Positions 8,186 through 16,269 of a DNA stretch of 64,000 nt are shown piece after piece. Within the stretch, counting starts at the first letter, position 1. Every line of letters begins with the position of its first letter. A program made the position numbers and the translations under genes. This DNA is from Chitinophaga agri (GTDB lineage: Bacteria > Bacteroidota > Bacteroidia > Chitinophagales > Chitinophagaceae), in contig NZ_CP048113.1 in NCBI RefSeq assembly GCF_010093065.1, positions 6,218,001 through 6,282,000 of the forward strand. Reading direction: 5' to 3'. The notes beneath the pieces are model-generated. The model saw only the letters and a program-made list of their open reading frames with translations. It had not been told where the DNA came from and ran no database searches.

Positions 8186-9256
8186 TTACTCCTCGAGCGG
8201 TCTGGCACTTACATACCGCTTCCATTTTTCCAGAACTGCTTTAAAATCATCAGGTAATGGACTTTCAAAATGGATAGGTTGGCGGGTACGCGGGTGTATA
8301 AAACCGAGTGTTTTCGCGTGCAGGGCATGGCGTGGCATAATCTCGAAGCAGTTTTCGACAAACTGTTTGTATTTGGCAAATACGGTGCCTTTCAGGATAC
8401 GGTTTCCTCCATAGGTGTCGTCGTTGAACAGGGAGTGCCCGATATGCTGCATATGCACCCTGATCTGGTGTGTACGGCCGGTTTCCAGGCGGCACTCGAT
8501 GAGTGTCACATAGTTAAAACGTTCCAGTACCTTATAATGTGTGATGGCTTCTTTTCCATATTCACCATCCGGATAGGCGTCCATTATTTTACGGAACCGC
8601 TGGTGGCGGCCCACGTGTGCTTCAATTGTTCCTTCGTCTTCCTCAAAGTCACCCCATACCAGGGCCAGATAGCGGCGCTGCACAGTATGGTCGAAGAACT
8701 GTTTTGCCAGGTCATTCATCGCCTTGTCCGTTTTGGCGATCACCAGCAATCCACTCGTATTCTTATCGATACGGTGTACCAGTCCGAAACGTGGGATCTC
8801 AGGTATCGGTACAGGCTCCGCATTGCGGTCGCCCAGGTACCAGGCCAGTCCGTTAACCAGTGTGCCGGTATAGTTACCACAGCCCGGGTGTACGACCATA
8901 CCGGGTAACTTGTTGATGATCATGATATCATCATCTTCAAATACGATGTCCAGCGGCATTTCTTCCGGAAGCACAGCCGTATTCTCAGGATTTTTATTGG
9001 AAAACACGACGATATGATCGTGTGCCTTTACCTTATAGTTGGATTTAACCGGTTTGTCATTGACGGTGACCATGCCATTATCACAGGCCTGCTGTATTTT
9101 GTTACGGGTTGCACCTTCCACCCGGTTCATGAGGAACTTGTCCACACGAAGTGGCTCCTGTCCTTTGTCCGCTATAATATTTACCCGCTCGTACAGCTCC
9201 TCGCTGCCTTCGCCGTTCTCCAGTTCATCGTCAATTTCAATCAGTTCTTCCGCCAT
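8186..9256 (-). CDS. rluD: RluA/RluD-family 23S rRNA pseudouridine synthase
   Basis: A 356-residue RNA modification enzyme. An acidic N-terminus (about residues 1-30) precedes an S4 RNA-binding domain (RVDKFLMNRVEGATRNKIQQ, about 35-95). The catalytic domain has the motif VHRIDKNTSGLLVIAKT, whose Asp is the nucleophile for isomerising uridine, and the later GRTHQIRVHMQHIGH. Length is normal. RluD itself modifies helix 69 of 23S rRNA; assignment to RluD rather than another RluA-type subfamily rests on the S4 domain and overall layout. Confidence 0.9.
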   Translation of the reverse strand: MAEELIEIDDELENGEGSEELYERVNIIADKGQEPLRVDKFLMNRVEGATRNKIQQACDNGMVTVNDKPVKSNYKVKAHDHIVVFSNKNPENTAVLPEEMPLDIVFEDDDIMIINKLPGMVVHPGCGNYTGTLVNGLAWYLGDRNAEPVPIPEIPRFGLVHRIDKNTSGLLVIAKTDKAMNDLAKQFFDHTVQRRYLALVWGDFEEDEGTIEAHVGRHQRFRKIMDAYPDGEYGKEAITHYKVLERFNYVTLIECRLETGRTHQIRVHMQHIGHSLFNDDTYGGNRILKGTVFAKYKQFVENCFEIMPRHALHAKTLGFIHPRTRQPIHFESPLPDDFKAVLEKWKRYVSARPLEE

Positions 9257-9556
9257 GAGGATTCAAAATTTTTGCGAAGGTACGAATAACCACCCGCAAG
9301 TCCACAGTTTGAGGAAAGGAAGGCGTGCTTCCGGGTATTGAATATGTCATATATAAATAAGTATAAATCATTTCTGTTTTATAATCTGTGAATAAGAGGG
9401 CCAGACACGTGAGCTTCTTTGCTGAACGTCGCTAAGCTGTCCACCTGCATTCCTGAATAATACATTGCTGGCAGGATGAATGAAACTACTGGCCAACAGG
9501 CTATTGTATACTGTTTCAACATGGCCTGATCGGCTTACTATAAGGATACCTCAAGG

Positions 9557-9631
9557 TCACTTCAAGGGCACCAAAAGGGCACTTCAATATCCCTGGGATA
9601 TTGAAGTGCCCTTTTGGTGCCCTTGAAGTGA
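9557..9631. repeat. Long perfect palindrome (37-bp arms, 1-base centre), copy 1 of a dispersed element
   Basis: Arms 9557-9593 and 9595-9631 are perfect reverse complements around a single T at 9594. Within each arm GGGCAC occurs twice (CAAGGGCACC and AAAGGGCACTTC). The centre reads CAATATCCCTGGGATATTG. A related palindrome occurs at 54140-54222. No T-run follows, and both copies lie between divergent genes, so these do not look like ordinary terminators. Confidence 0.85.
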
Positions 9632-9874
9632 TGTATTAGTATCGGGTTCGTTAGCTTTTCAGACCAGTAGAAAACACCTCTTTCGCCATAGTGATGCACA
9701 ATGAATACGCAACCAGTAAGCAGCCTGTATTTAACCGCTGTCGGCCGGGCGCTTTTATGCCTGGTTTAGCTTCAGGTGGGTATCGGTGATGCAGATCTTC
9801 CCGTGTACTGGTTGTGCGCCATGGCACTTTTACGGCCCCCTGTTGCCCTGGTATCACCGCAAGCTGTAAATCCG

Positions 9875-9882
9875 TATTTTTG
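9875..9882 (+). promoter_or_regulatory. Putative -7 box (TATTTTTG) for lipB
   Basis: An exact TAnnTTTG match 10 bases before the lipB ATG at 9893, implying a very short leader. No TTG at the usual spacing is evident. Its position also argues against the longer reading frame that starts at 9776. Confidence 0.5.
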
Positions 9883-9892
9883 TACCTGCAAT

Positions 9893-10606
9893 ATGAACAA
9901 GAAGATCCACACGAACGACCTGGGAATCATTGATTATCAGAAGGCCTGGGATTATCAGGAACAGCTTTTACAAGAGAACGTGCGTATTAAGCAGGCATTG
10001 GCCAGAGGAGAGATCCAGGCGGGGGAGCAGCAAACGACTAATTACCTGTTATTCTGCGGGCACCCGCATATCTACACCCTCGGTAAAAGCGGTCATCTTG
10101 AAAATCTGTTGCTGGACAGTCAGCAGCTGGAAGACAAAGGCATTACTTTCTCAAATACCAACCGCGGAGGCGATATTACCTATCATGGACCTGGTCAGGT
10201 GGTAGGCTATCCTATCCTGGACCTGGAAAATTTCTTCACTGATATCGGGAAATACCTGCGTAACCTGGAGGAGGTCATTATACTTACACTGGCAGACTAT
10301 GGCATCAAAGGTGATCGTTCAGCAGGAGAGACCGGCGTATGGCTGGACCCGCATGATCCTGCCCGCGCACGTAAGATATGTGCAATGGGTGTACGCTGCA
10401 GCCGCTGGATCACTATGCATGGCTTTGCCCTGAATGTGAATACAAATCTTGATTACTTCGGGAACATCGTTCCCTGTGGTATTGTGGATAAGAAAGTGGC
10501 CTCTATGCATGAGGAGCTGGGCGTAGAAGTGTCTGAAGCGGAGGTAAAAGAAAGATTGAGACATCACTTTGCACAGGTATTTGGCGCCGAGATGATTATG
10601 GCCTAA
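9893..10606 (+). CDS. lipB: Lipoyl(octanoyl) transferase LipB
   Basis: A 237-residue enzyme that moves octanoate from acyl carrier protein to lipoyl domains of 2-oxoacid dehydrogenases and GcvH. Family motifs are clear: RGGDITYHGPGQVVGYPI, then the catalytic-Lys segment KICAMGVRCSRWITMHGFAL and the catalytic-Cys segment VPCGIVDKKVASM. The frame is open from 9776, but ATG 9893 (MNKKIHTNDLGIIDYQKAWD) gives the normal family start and follows a promoter element. An insertion of about 10 residues (LDPHDPARAR) sits before the Lys motif. Confidence 0.93.
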   Translation: MNKKIHTNDLGIIDYQKAWDYQEQLLQENVRIKQALARGEIQAGEQQTTNYLLFCGHPHIYTLGKSGHLENLLLDSQQLEDKGITFSNTNRGGDITYHGPGQVVGYPILDLENFFTDIGKYLRNLEEVIILTLADYGIKGDRSAGETGVWLDPHDPARARKICAMGVRCSRWITMHGFALNVNTNLDYFGNIVPCGIVDKKVASMHEELGVEVSEAEVKERLRHHFAQVFGAEMIMA

Positions 10607-10651
10607 AGGCGGGCCTGTTGCCGTTTTAAAATAAAAGAGGTTGAAGATCAA

Positions 10652-10689
10652 CGGCTAGCTACCTGTCATGACTGTCAGGCAGCTAGCCG
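10652..10689. terminator. Hairpin between convergent lipB and SDR genes
   Basis: CGGCTAGCT (10652-10660) pairs with AGCTAGCCG (10681-10689), and CCTG with CAGG continues the stem inside. The T-run is short on the plus strand (ATTTTC) and A/T-rich on the minus side. A bidirectional terminator is likely. Confidence 0.6.
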
Positions 10690-10719
10690 GATTTTCAGAA
10701 GGAGATGAATGACCGGTTG

Positions 10720-11541
10720 TTAAAGAATGTTCAGCTGTTGATGCATGATGTCGTCCAGTTCCCGGTCAGAAGCCGTCTTGCGTAATGCTAGTATCTCATC
10801 CGCCATAAAACCTGCTGCATATCTTGTTTCGGGTTGTTCAGCTGTAATCGCTGTTGCAATCTGGTCAGCAATGACGGCAGGATCGGCAGAAGAGCTGGTG
10901 ATATTCCCCCTGATCCCTGCTGCAAACCTGGTCGCCATTTCTTTATACCTCCCATTTCCTGATATATTCATCAGATTATCTGCTGCAATACCAGCCCACT
11001 CTGTTTTGATCCCACCGGGTTCAATGACAATCACATCTACGCCAAACTGCCTTACCTCGTTTCTTAAACTGTCACTTAGTCCCTCCAGTGCAAATTTGCT
11101 GGCATGGTACCAGGTTCCTAAAGCCATGGCTACTTTACCACCTATTGAAGAGATATTCACGATCTTTCCGTAGTGATGCCATATCATAGATGGTAATACC
11201 AGCTGTATCAGTCTGGCCGCGCCGAACAGGTTGACTTCTAACTGATATTTTGCCTCCTGCATGGGCACATCTTCCAGCGCACCATAGGAGCCGAAACCTG
11301 CATTATTGATCAGTACATCAATTTTGCCCTCCTTGTTCAGGATATGATTTACGCCGTTCACCATTGACGCCTCATCTGTCACATCCATTTGTAATGTATG
11401 GATGCCTTCGGCCTGCAGGTCGCTCATTTTGTCAAGCCTGCGGGAAACGCCATACACTATATTTCCTGCTGCTTTAAGTTGTCTTGCTGTCGCCTTTCCA
11501 ATACCGGAAGATGCACCCGTGATCAATATTACTTTGCTCAT
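10720..11541 (-). CDS. Short-chain dehydrogenase/reductase
   Basis: A 273-residue classical SDR. The nucleotide-binding motif is TGASSGIGKA (residues about 8-17), NNAGFGSYG follows strand 4, and the catalytic Ser and YxxxK appear as NISSIGG and YHASK. The Arg pair after the first strand (GVSRRLD) suggests NADP(H) preference, from general SDR rules. The C-terminal part ends in a predicted helix with DDIMHQQLNIL. The substrate cannot be told; these stand-alone enzymes are often called oxidoreductases of unknown specificity. Confidence 0.88.
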   Translation of the reverse strand: MSKVILITGASSGIGKATARQLKAAGNIVYGVSRRLDKMSDLQAEGIHTLQMDVTDEASMVNGVNHILNKEGKIDVLINNAGFGSYGALEDVPMQEAKYQLEVNLFGAARLIQLVLPSMIWHHYGKIVNISSIGGKVAMALGTWYHASKFALEGLSDSLRNEVRQFGVDVIVIEPGGIKTEWAGIAADNLMNISGNGRYKEMATRFAAGIRGNITSSSADPAVIADQIATAITAEQPETRYAAGFMADEILALRKTASDRELDDIMHQQLNIL

Positions 11542-11670
11542 ACTATTTGTATTTAGTACGACAAAGATCGATCGCTATCGTTTCTTTCATTTTGTTAAAA
11601 AGTCCAATTTGCTTTGTTGAGCATGTCATGTGCTGGCTGGCAGAGAAGGCATCATCCGGAAGTTACAGGC

Positions 11671-11703
11671 AAAAAAATGACGGCGCTGGTAAACGCCGTC
11701 ATT
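11671..11703 (-). terminator. Intrinsic terminator after the secreted protein at 11725-12495
   Basis: Read on the minus strand, ATGACGGCG / CGCCGTCAT (11694-11702 with 11677-11685) forms a 9-bp stem followed by a run of seven T (complement of 11671-11677). Confidence 0.8.
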
Positions 11704-11724
11704 ACTGTATGTTCAATATGCTTG

Positions 11725-12495
11725 TTAGTTTCTATAGCTTAATGGGATGTAGAGGTTCCATTTCTCATAAGACTTTCCATCCTGGTAGATCTCAAAGTTG
11801 AACCAGCCGGAATGGAGGAAGATCGCTTTTTCCAGGATCAGGAAGGGCTCTTTCACTTCCCGGATCTCGAACAGGAAGGAGCCATCAGGCTCGTAGAACT
11901 TTACACTGTATTTTTTATCAGCAGCATCCGGTAGTTTGATATTCACATTGCCATCAGCTGTGGTATAGATATAGTTTGACGGATGCCATACTATCTTTTC
12001 CTCTTTTGGTTTTTCTTTCGTTGGACTGGTCGTTGTAGCCACGCCATTGGTGATAGTTACGCCTGCTTCCTTCGCCGCCGCGATCGCATCTTTTACATCG
12101 GCCAGCTGTAGCTTCTTACTGTCGTCAATTGTACTGTCAGGCACCGCCAGCATGATCTTCGAGAACATGTAACGACCGTTATTGAACTGAATGAAGATAC
12201 GGTAGTAGTTGGAGCCCGGGAGTGGCTTCAGATCCTGGTAGCTGATCCTCATATCAGTTGGATTGTTGACAAGTCCGATGGTGCTGAAGTTGAGAACGCT
12301 GTCCAGGGAGCGTTGTACACCGATAAACTTTACGTCCCGGAAACCGGATATGAAATCCAGCTGGATCTTACCCGTTTTAATGAGCGCAGAGAACTCAGGC
12401 AGAACCGGTGGAGTAGGCTGTATCTGTGCTTTTACTGAAAAAAACGATGCTGTAAAAAAGACTACAAATAAAATAAAACGCGACAACTGCTTCAT
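11725..12495 (-). CDS. Secreted protein of unknown function
   Basis: A 256-residue protein with a signal peptide (MKQLSRFILFVVFFTASFFS, cleavage near VKAQ). The mature part has a region of about 95 residues resembling a fibronectin-like sandwich (DVKFIGVQRSLDSVLNFSTI ... SNYYRIFIQFNNGRYMFSKI). A linker rich in Lys, Pro and Thr follows (about 140-170), then a second beta-rich segment (WHPSNYIYTTADGNVNIKLP to the end). No catalytic motif is visible. It has its own promoter-like element and terminator, so it seems monocistronic. Confidence 0.75.
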   Translation of the reverse strand: MKQLSRFILFVVFFTASFFSVKAQIQPTPPVLPEFSALIKTGKIQLDFISGFRDVKFIGVQRSLDSVLNFSTIGLVNNPTDMRISYQDLKPLPGSNYYRIFIQFNNGRYMFSKIMLAVPDSTIDDSKKLQLADVKDAIAAAKEAGVTITNGVATTTSPTKEKPKEEKIVWHPSNYIYTTADGNVNIKLPDAADKKYSVKFYEPDGSFLFEIREVKEPFLILEKAIFLHSGWFNFEIYQDGKSYEKWNLYIPLSYRN

Positions 12496-12573
12496 ATATA
12501 CTAATTCCTATGCTGTATCCATGTCTCCAGTGCCTGTTTTTACAGAAAGCACTGGTTTATCTTCTTAAGTTGG

Positions 12574-12581
12574 CAAAAGTA
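12574..12581 (-). promoter_or_regulatory. Putative -7 box (TACTTTTG, minus strand)
   Basis: An exact TAnnTTTG match on the minus strand, 79 bases upstream of the start at 12495. No TTG -33 element is obvious, and the implied leader is about 70 bases. Confidence 0.35.
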
Positions 12582-12693
12582 ATAAATTGCTGGACCTGAC
12601 TGGTAATCTATACCGTTAAAAAAATCAAAACAAACACATCTTTACCGTTCGTGTGATGCTAAAGCGTGATGAACGTAAATATAAATAAAACTG

Positions 12694-13611
12694 TTATATA
12701 GTGTTTCCCTGTAATCCGCCGGTGTGGATAAGTAACACGTTGCTACCAGCAGGGTACCGGCCATGCTGCACATCTTCTCTGAATCCCATGAGTAGTTTAC
12801 CGGTGTATACCATGTCCAGCGGCACCCGTGTTTCCGCATAGCATTCTTCCATAAATGATCTTAATGCCGGGGTGACCTTCGCGTAACCACCTCCATGATG
12901 CTCATGCCGTAGTTCCCAGTGTGGGTGCGGGCCCGGACGCAGGAGGGAGTTGATCTCGCCGGTCAGATATGCTGCTCCTTTCAGTACTACATAACCTATG
13001 ACGGTTTGTTGGGGAGTGGCACTATTGATAATGCCTGCGAGGGTTGTACCGGTGCCGACAGCACAGGCAATGTGGCTGAAAGGAATAGCACGTTTATCAA
13101 CGCCGGAGGGGGGCTGTATATTATCTGTTTGCAGCGCAGCGTTGGCGAGCGGGAGTATTTCCTCGCATCCTTTGGCTCCCAGGGCATTGTTACCGCCTTC
13201 AGGTACGATGTACGCATCGGGGTATAGTGACGCCCAGTCTGTAGTGGTTTTATGACGATAGGCTTCCCGGGTGATGAACACCAGTTCCATGCCTTGAGCA
13301 GCAGCGTGTTCAAGGGTGTGGCTTAATACCGGTGGACGTTCTCCGCGGATGATACCTGTGCTCGGAAGGTGTAGCAGCTGGCAGGCCGCGGCAGTGGCCG
13401 CGATGTGGTTAGAATAAGCGCCTCCGAACGTAAGCAGTCGTGATCTTCCCTGTTGCATTGCGGTGGAGAGGTTGTGTTTGAGTTTAAACCATTTATTGCC
13501 TGAGACTTCCGGATGGAGGAGGTCTAGCCGCAGGATGGCGGCGGTGATGGTGGCCGGCAGCCAGGAGGGAGTGATGGACTGAAGGGTGATGTTGTCGTAG
13601 TTGAGTTGCAT
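12694..13611 (-). CDS. Pyridoxal-phosphate deaminase, ACC deaminase / D-cysteine desulfhydrase family
   Basis: A 305-residue fold-type II PLP enzyme. SGNKWFKLKHNL carries the PLP-binding Lys, GGAYSNHIAATAAAC binds the phosphate and substrate, and VGTGTTLAGII is the glycine-rich loop. Such enzymes break down 1-aminocyclopropane-1-carboxylate or D-cysteine; sequence alone does not separate the two here. The frame is open to 13752 but ATG 13611 (MQLNYDNITLQSITP) gives the family start and lies just after a TACCTTTG element on the minus strand. Confidence 0.85.
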   Translation of the reverse strand: MQLNYDNITLQSITPSWLPATITAAILRLDLLHPEVSGNKWFKLKHNLSTAMQQGRSRLLTFGGAYSNHIAATAAACQLLHLPSTGIIRGERPPVLSHTLEHAAAQGMELVFITREAYRHKTTTDWASLYPDAYIVPEGGNNALGAKGCEEILPLANAALQTDNIQPPSGVDKRAIPFSHIACAVGTGTTLAGIINSATPQQTVIGYVVLKGAAYLTGEINSLLRPGPHPHWELRHEHHGGGYAKVTPALRSFMEECYAETRVPLDMVYTGKLLMGFREDVQHGRYPAGSNVLLIHTGGLQGNTI

Positions 13612-13619
13612 GGTGTGGG

Positions 13620-13627
13620 CAAAGGTA
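13620..13627 (-). promoter_or_regulatory. Putative -7 box (TACCTTTG, minus strand) for the PLP deaminase
   Basis: An exact TAnnTTTG match whose 3' end is 8 bases before ATG 13611. It supports that start over the longer reading. No -33 TTG is evident. Confidence 0.45.
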
Positions 13628-13672
13628 TGACATACCGGGAGAAGTAGTGTTGGGGGGGAGAGGGTGTTGGCT

Positions 13673-13715
13673 ATCAACCGCACAGGTGTGCGTTGTGTAC
13701 ACCTGTGCGGTTGAT
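13673..13715. terminator. 17-bp perfect hairpin between the GH20 and deaminase genes
   Basis: ATCAACCGCACAGGTGT (13673-13689) is the exact reverse complement of 13699-13715, with a 9-base loop. It lies downstream of the GH20 stop on the minus strand. No T-run follows on that strand, so it may stabilise the mRNA 3' end or be a weak or factor-assisted terminator. Confidence 0.5.
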
Positions 13716-13845
13716 GAAGGGTAGTTGAGTATGTTGATACATTGTTTGTCAATGTATTATTGACGTATCGGAGAGGCGTAGTTTAGCTGTAATTAATTTG
13801 TTTTGACGTGTAATGATTTGTTATCGATGTATTGTTGATGTGTTG

Positions 13846-16167
13846 TTACTGACCTGTGTAGAGTACTTCGGCAGGGTTGAGTTTTTCCCTGTCTCTGTAA
13901 ATGCCTGCATCGAGCCAGGCGCCGGTTCCGGTATTGAAGTATTGTACTTTGATACGGTGAAGTCCTTTGCGTAATGGTACGAAGCCACTACGGTCCTGCA
14001 GGTCATGTGGGCCGTCATTGTCAACGATGATCTGATCGTCGATGGAGAGGATGGCGCCATCGTCACTGTTGAGATGACATTCGTAGAGATCATCAGCTGG
14101 TATTTTTATGAGGCCAGTGAAGGTGATGCCAAATTCCTTTGACGGAACAGGACGAATGTCGATGGCAGGCAAGGTGCCGGTGCTGTCGCCTTTAGCAGGT
14201 AGCTGACGGGCGGTGGCAGGAGGCGTTTTTACCAGAGAGAAGTGGATGCCTTTGTTGCCTTGTTTTGTACTGATGGCAGGCAGGAAAGGTTTATGCACAT
14301 AGGTGGCACTATATACCGGACTAATACGACCATTTGGTAATACAACAATGCATCGTACCGTTGCTGCACTGTCTTCAGGTACATATACCGTAAAGGCCCT
14401 TGTTAATGGGTGGCTTCGTACCGTTGGCTGGGTACCATTGAGCGTATAGTAGACCATACTCCCTTTTACCGGAGGCTTGAGATGCACAGTAACAGTAGAT
14501 GTGGTGACCACTTTACTTTCAAGACCTACAGGTTCGGGAATACGGAAGTTGACACCGGCATAGTCCATACGAGCCAGTTCCAGCGGCAGTTTCTGCAGGA
14601 AGCGATCGTAGTTCTTCTTCGCAGGTTGAGCCCAGGCTATTTCTGATAATGCGAGTGCGCGCGGCCATACCATATAGTCAAGCATCGCCTGATCAGGAAT
14701 GAACTCCGTCCAGATGTTGCCCTGCACACCTTTGATATAGCGTTGTTCCGCAGGAGTCAGAGAAGGAGGTAACGGCTCGTAGTTGTAGGCAGTTTTGAGT
14801 GGCAGATAAGCGGCTGCATTCAGTGGTTCTGTAGCAGGCTGACCCTGGGTGTAATCAAAATAGAGATAGGTATTGGGCGACATGATGACGTTGTGTCGCT
14901 GCTTCGCTGCTGCGATACCCCCATCTTCGCCACGCCAGCTCATGACAGTGGCATTGGCTGCCAGTCCGCCTTCCAGGATCTCGTCCCATCCAATGATGGT
15001 ACGGCCTTTACTATTGACAAACTTTTCTATCCGCTGAATAAAATAACTCTGCAAAGCATGTTCATCTTTCAAACCGAGCCTGCGTATCATACGTTGTACT
15101 TCTGCGGATTCCTTCCATCTGTCTTTCAGACATTCATCACCACCGATGTGGATATACTGGCTGGGGAAAAGGTCGATCACTTCAGTCAGTACGTCCTGCA
15201 TGAAGGTGAAGACGGAGTCATTTACCGGATTAAGTACATCTTTGGAAATGCCCCAGGTGGTGCGTACTTCGTAAGGGCCTTTGGTATTGCCGAAGGAAGG
15301 GTAGGCGGTAAGGACTGCCTGTGAATGGCCCGGCATTTCTATTTCAGGAATGATCGTGATATGTCTTTCCGCCGCATATTTTACAATATCGCGTACTTCT
15401 TCCTGCGTGTAGTAGCCACCGTAAGGTTTACCATCGTAGGTAGTGCTACGGCGGTGATGACCCACAATCGTTTCTTTTCTGACAGATGCAATTTCCTGCA
15501 GACGTGGATATTTTTTGATTTCGATACGCCATCCCTGATCATCAGTGAGGTGCCAGTGAAAGCGATTGAATTTATAAAGCACCATCATGTCGATGAACTG
15601 TTTGATGGCAGCAGGAGGGAAGAAGTGGCGGCTTACGTCCAGCATCATACCACGGTAAGCAAAGCGTGGGTAGTCCTGGATCTTAACGCCGGGCAGATGG
15701 ATACTGCCATTATAAGGATCTTGTTTGACAGTGTCAGTTGCAGGTGTAAGGTGTTTATTTACCGGGAACAGTTGTATCAGTGTTTGCAGGCCATAGCATA
15801 ATCCGGGCGCATCACCCTGGAGGTATACGCGGCCGGTATTTACTTCCAATATATAGCCTTCTGGTTTACCGGTAGATGCTTCTACTATTTTGATGATGGG
15901 CTGTGCTGCCTGTTTGCTGGTAGTTGCAGTAGTAGCAGATAGTTTGAAGTGATAGTTGCGCTGCAGGTATTCATTGAGGAAGGCAGCTGTTTTTTCTGCG
16001 CCCTTACCACTGTATTGAATGGCGGATTGTTCGTTCACGACAAAGCTGCCAGGCATAGGATTGAGCAGCAGTGGCTCAGGGATGATGGTGATGTCGCCGG
16101 TCTTCAGCTGTGCTACTCCGGACAGAAAGCAGCACATGGTGAGCATTGACAGGAATAATGTTTTCAT
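13846..16167 (-). CDS. Secreted beta-N-acetylhexosaminidase, GH20, with C-terminal PA14-like domain
   Basis: A 773-residue exported glycoside hydrolase. The start used is ATG 16167 (MKTLFLSMLTMCCFLSGVAQ), which gives a clean signal peptide; the frame stays open 14 codons upstream. Residues about 25-150 form the GH20b N-terminal domain and about 155-505 the catalytic barrel, with YRGMMLDVSRHFFP, FHWHLTDDQGWRIEI and the catalytic pair in YIHIGGDECLKDRW. A small chitobiase-type domain follows (YYTLNGTQPTVRSH). The last 130 residues resemble PA14 (YECHLNSDDGAILSIDDQII), a carbohydrate-binding fold. It removes terminal GlcNAc or GalNAc from glycans, probably in the periplasm or at the surface. It lies 102 bases downstream of the fucosidase gene. 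Confidence 0.93.
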   Translation of the reverse strand: MKTLFLSMLTMCCFLSGVAQLKTGDITIIPEPLLLNPMPGSFVVNEQSAIQYSGKGAEKTAAFLNEYLQRNYHFKLSATTATTSKQAAQPIIKIVEASTGKPEGYILEVNTGRVYLQGDAPGLCYGLQTLIQLFPVNKHLTPATDTVKQDPYNGSIHLPGVKIQDYPRFAYRGMMLDVSRHFFPPAAIKQFIDMMVLYKFNRFHWHLTDDQGWRIEIKKYPRLQEIASVRKETIVGHHRRSTTYDGKPYGGYYTQEEVRDIVKYAAERHITIIPEIEMPGHSQAVLTAYPSFGNTKGPYEVRTTWGISKDVLNPVNDSVFTFMQDVLTEVIDLFPSQYIHIGGDECLKDRWKESAEVQRMIRRLGLKDEHALQSYFIQRIEKFVNSKGRTIIGWDEILEGGLAANATVMSWRGEDGGIAAAKQRHNVIMSPNTYLYFDYTQGQPATEPLNAAAYLPLKTAYNYEPLPPSLTPAEQRYIKGVQGNIWTEFIPDQAMLDYMVWPRALALSEIAWAQPAKKNYDRFLQKLPLELARMDYAGVNFRIPEPVGLESKVVTTSTVTVHLKPPVKGSMVYYTLNGTQPTVRSHPLTRAFTVYVPEDSAATVRCIVVLPNGRISPVYSATYVHKPFLPAISTKQGNKGIHFSLVKTPPATARQLPAKGDSTGTLPAIDIRPVPSKEFGITFTGLIKIPADDLYECHLNSDDGAILSIDDQIIVDNDGPHDLQDRSGFVPLRKGLHRIKVQYFNTGTGAWLDAGIYRDREKLNPAEVLYTGQ

Positions 16168-16269
16168 ATGCATATTGTTGGTATGGTTATTTACTGGCAC
16201 TCTTGTCATTCTCTGGTATCTTTTTGCTATGACAACAGCAGCCTGCCGTGTGACAGGCTGCTGTGCATG

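Larger units (their letters stand above)
9257..9892. other. Divergent intergenic region between rluD and lipB
   Basis: 636 bases without a convincing gene. It holds the long palindrome at 9557-9631 and the lipB promoter element at 9875-9882. A 68-codon minus-strand reading at 9651-9857 has no recognisable features and is not called. The region nearest rluD is A/T-rich and includes TACCTTCG on the minus strand, one mismatch from a -7 box. Confidence 0.6.

Noticed and set aside
9651..9857. A 68-codon minus-strand frame in the rluD-lipB gap
   Set aside because: No signal peptide, domain, promoter or conserved-looking sequence; the lipB promoter region overlaps it.
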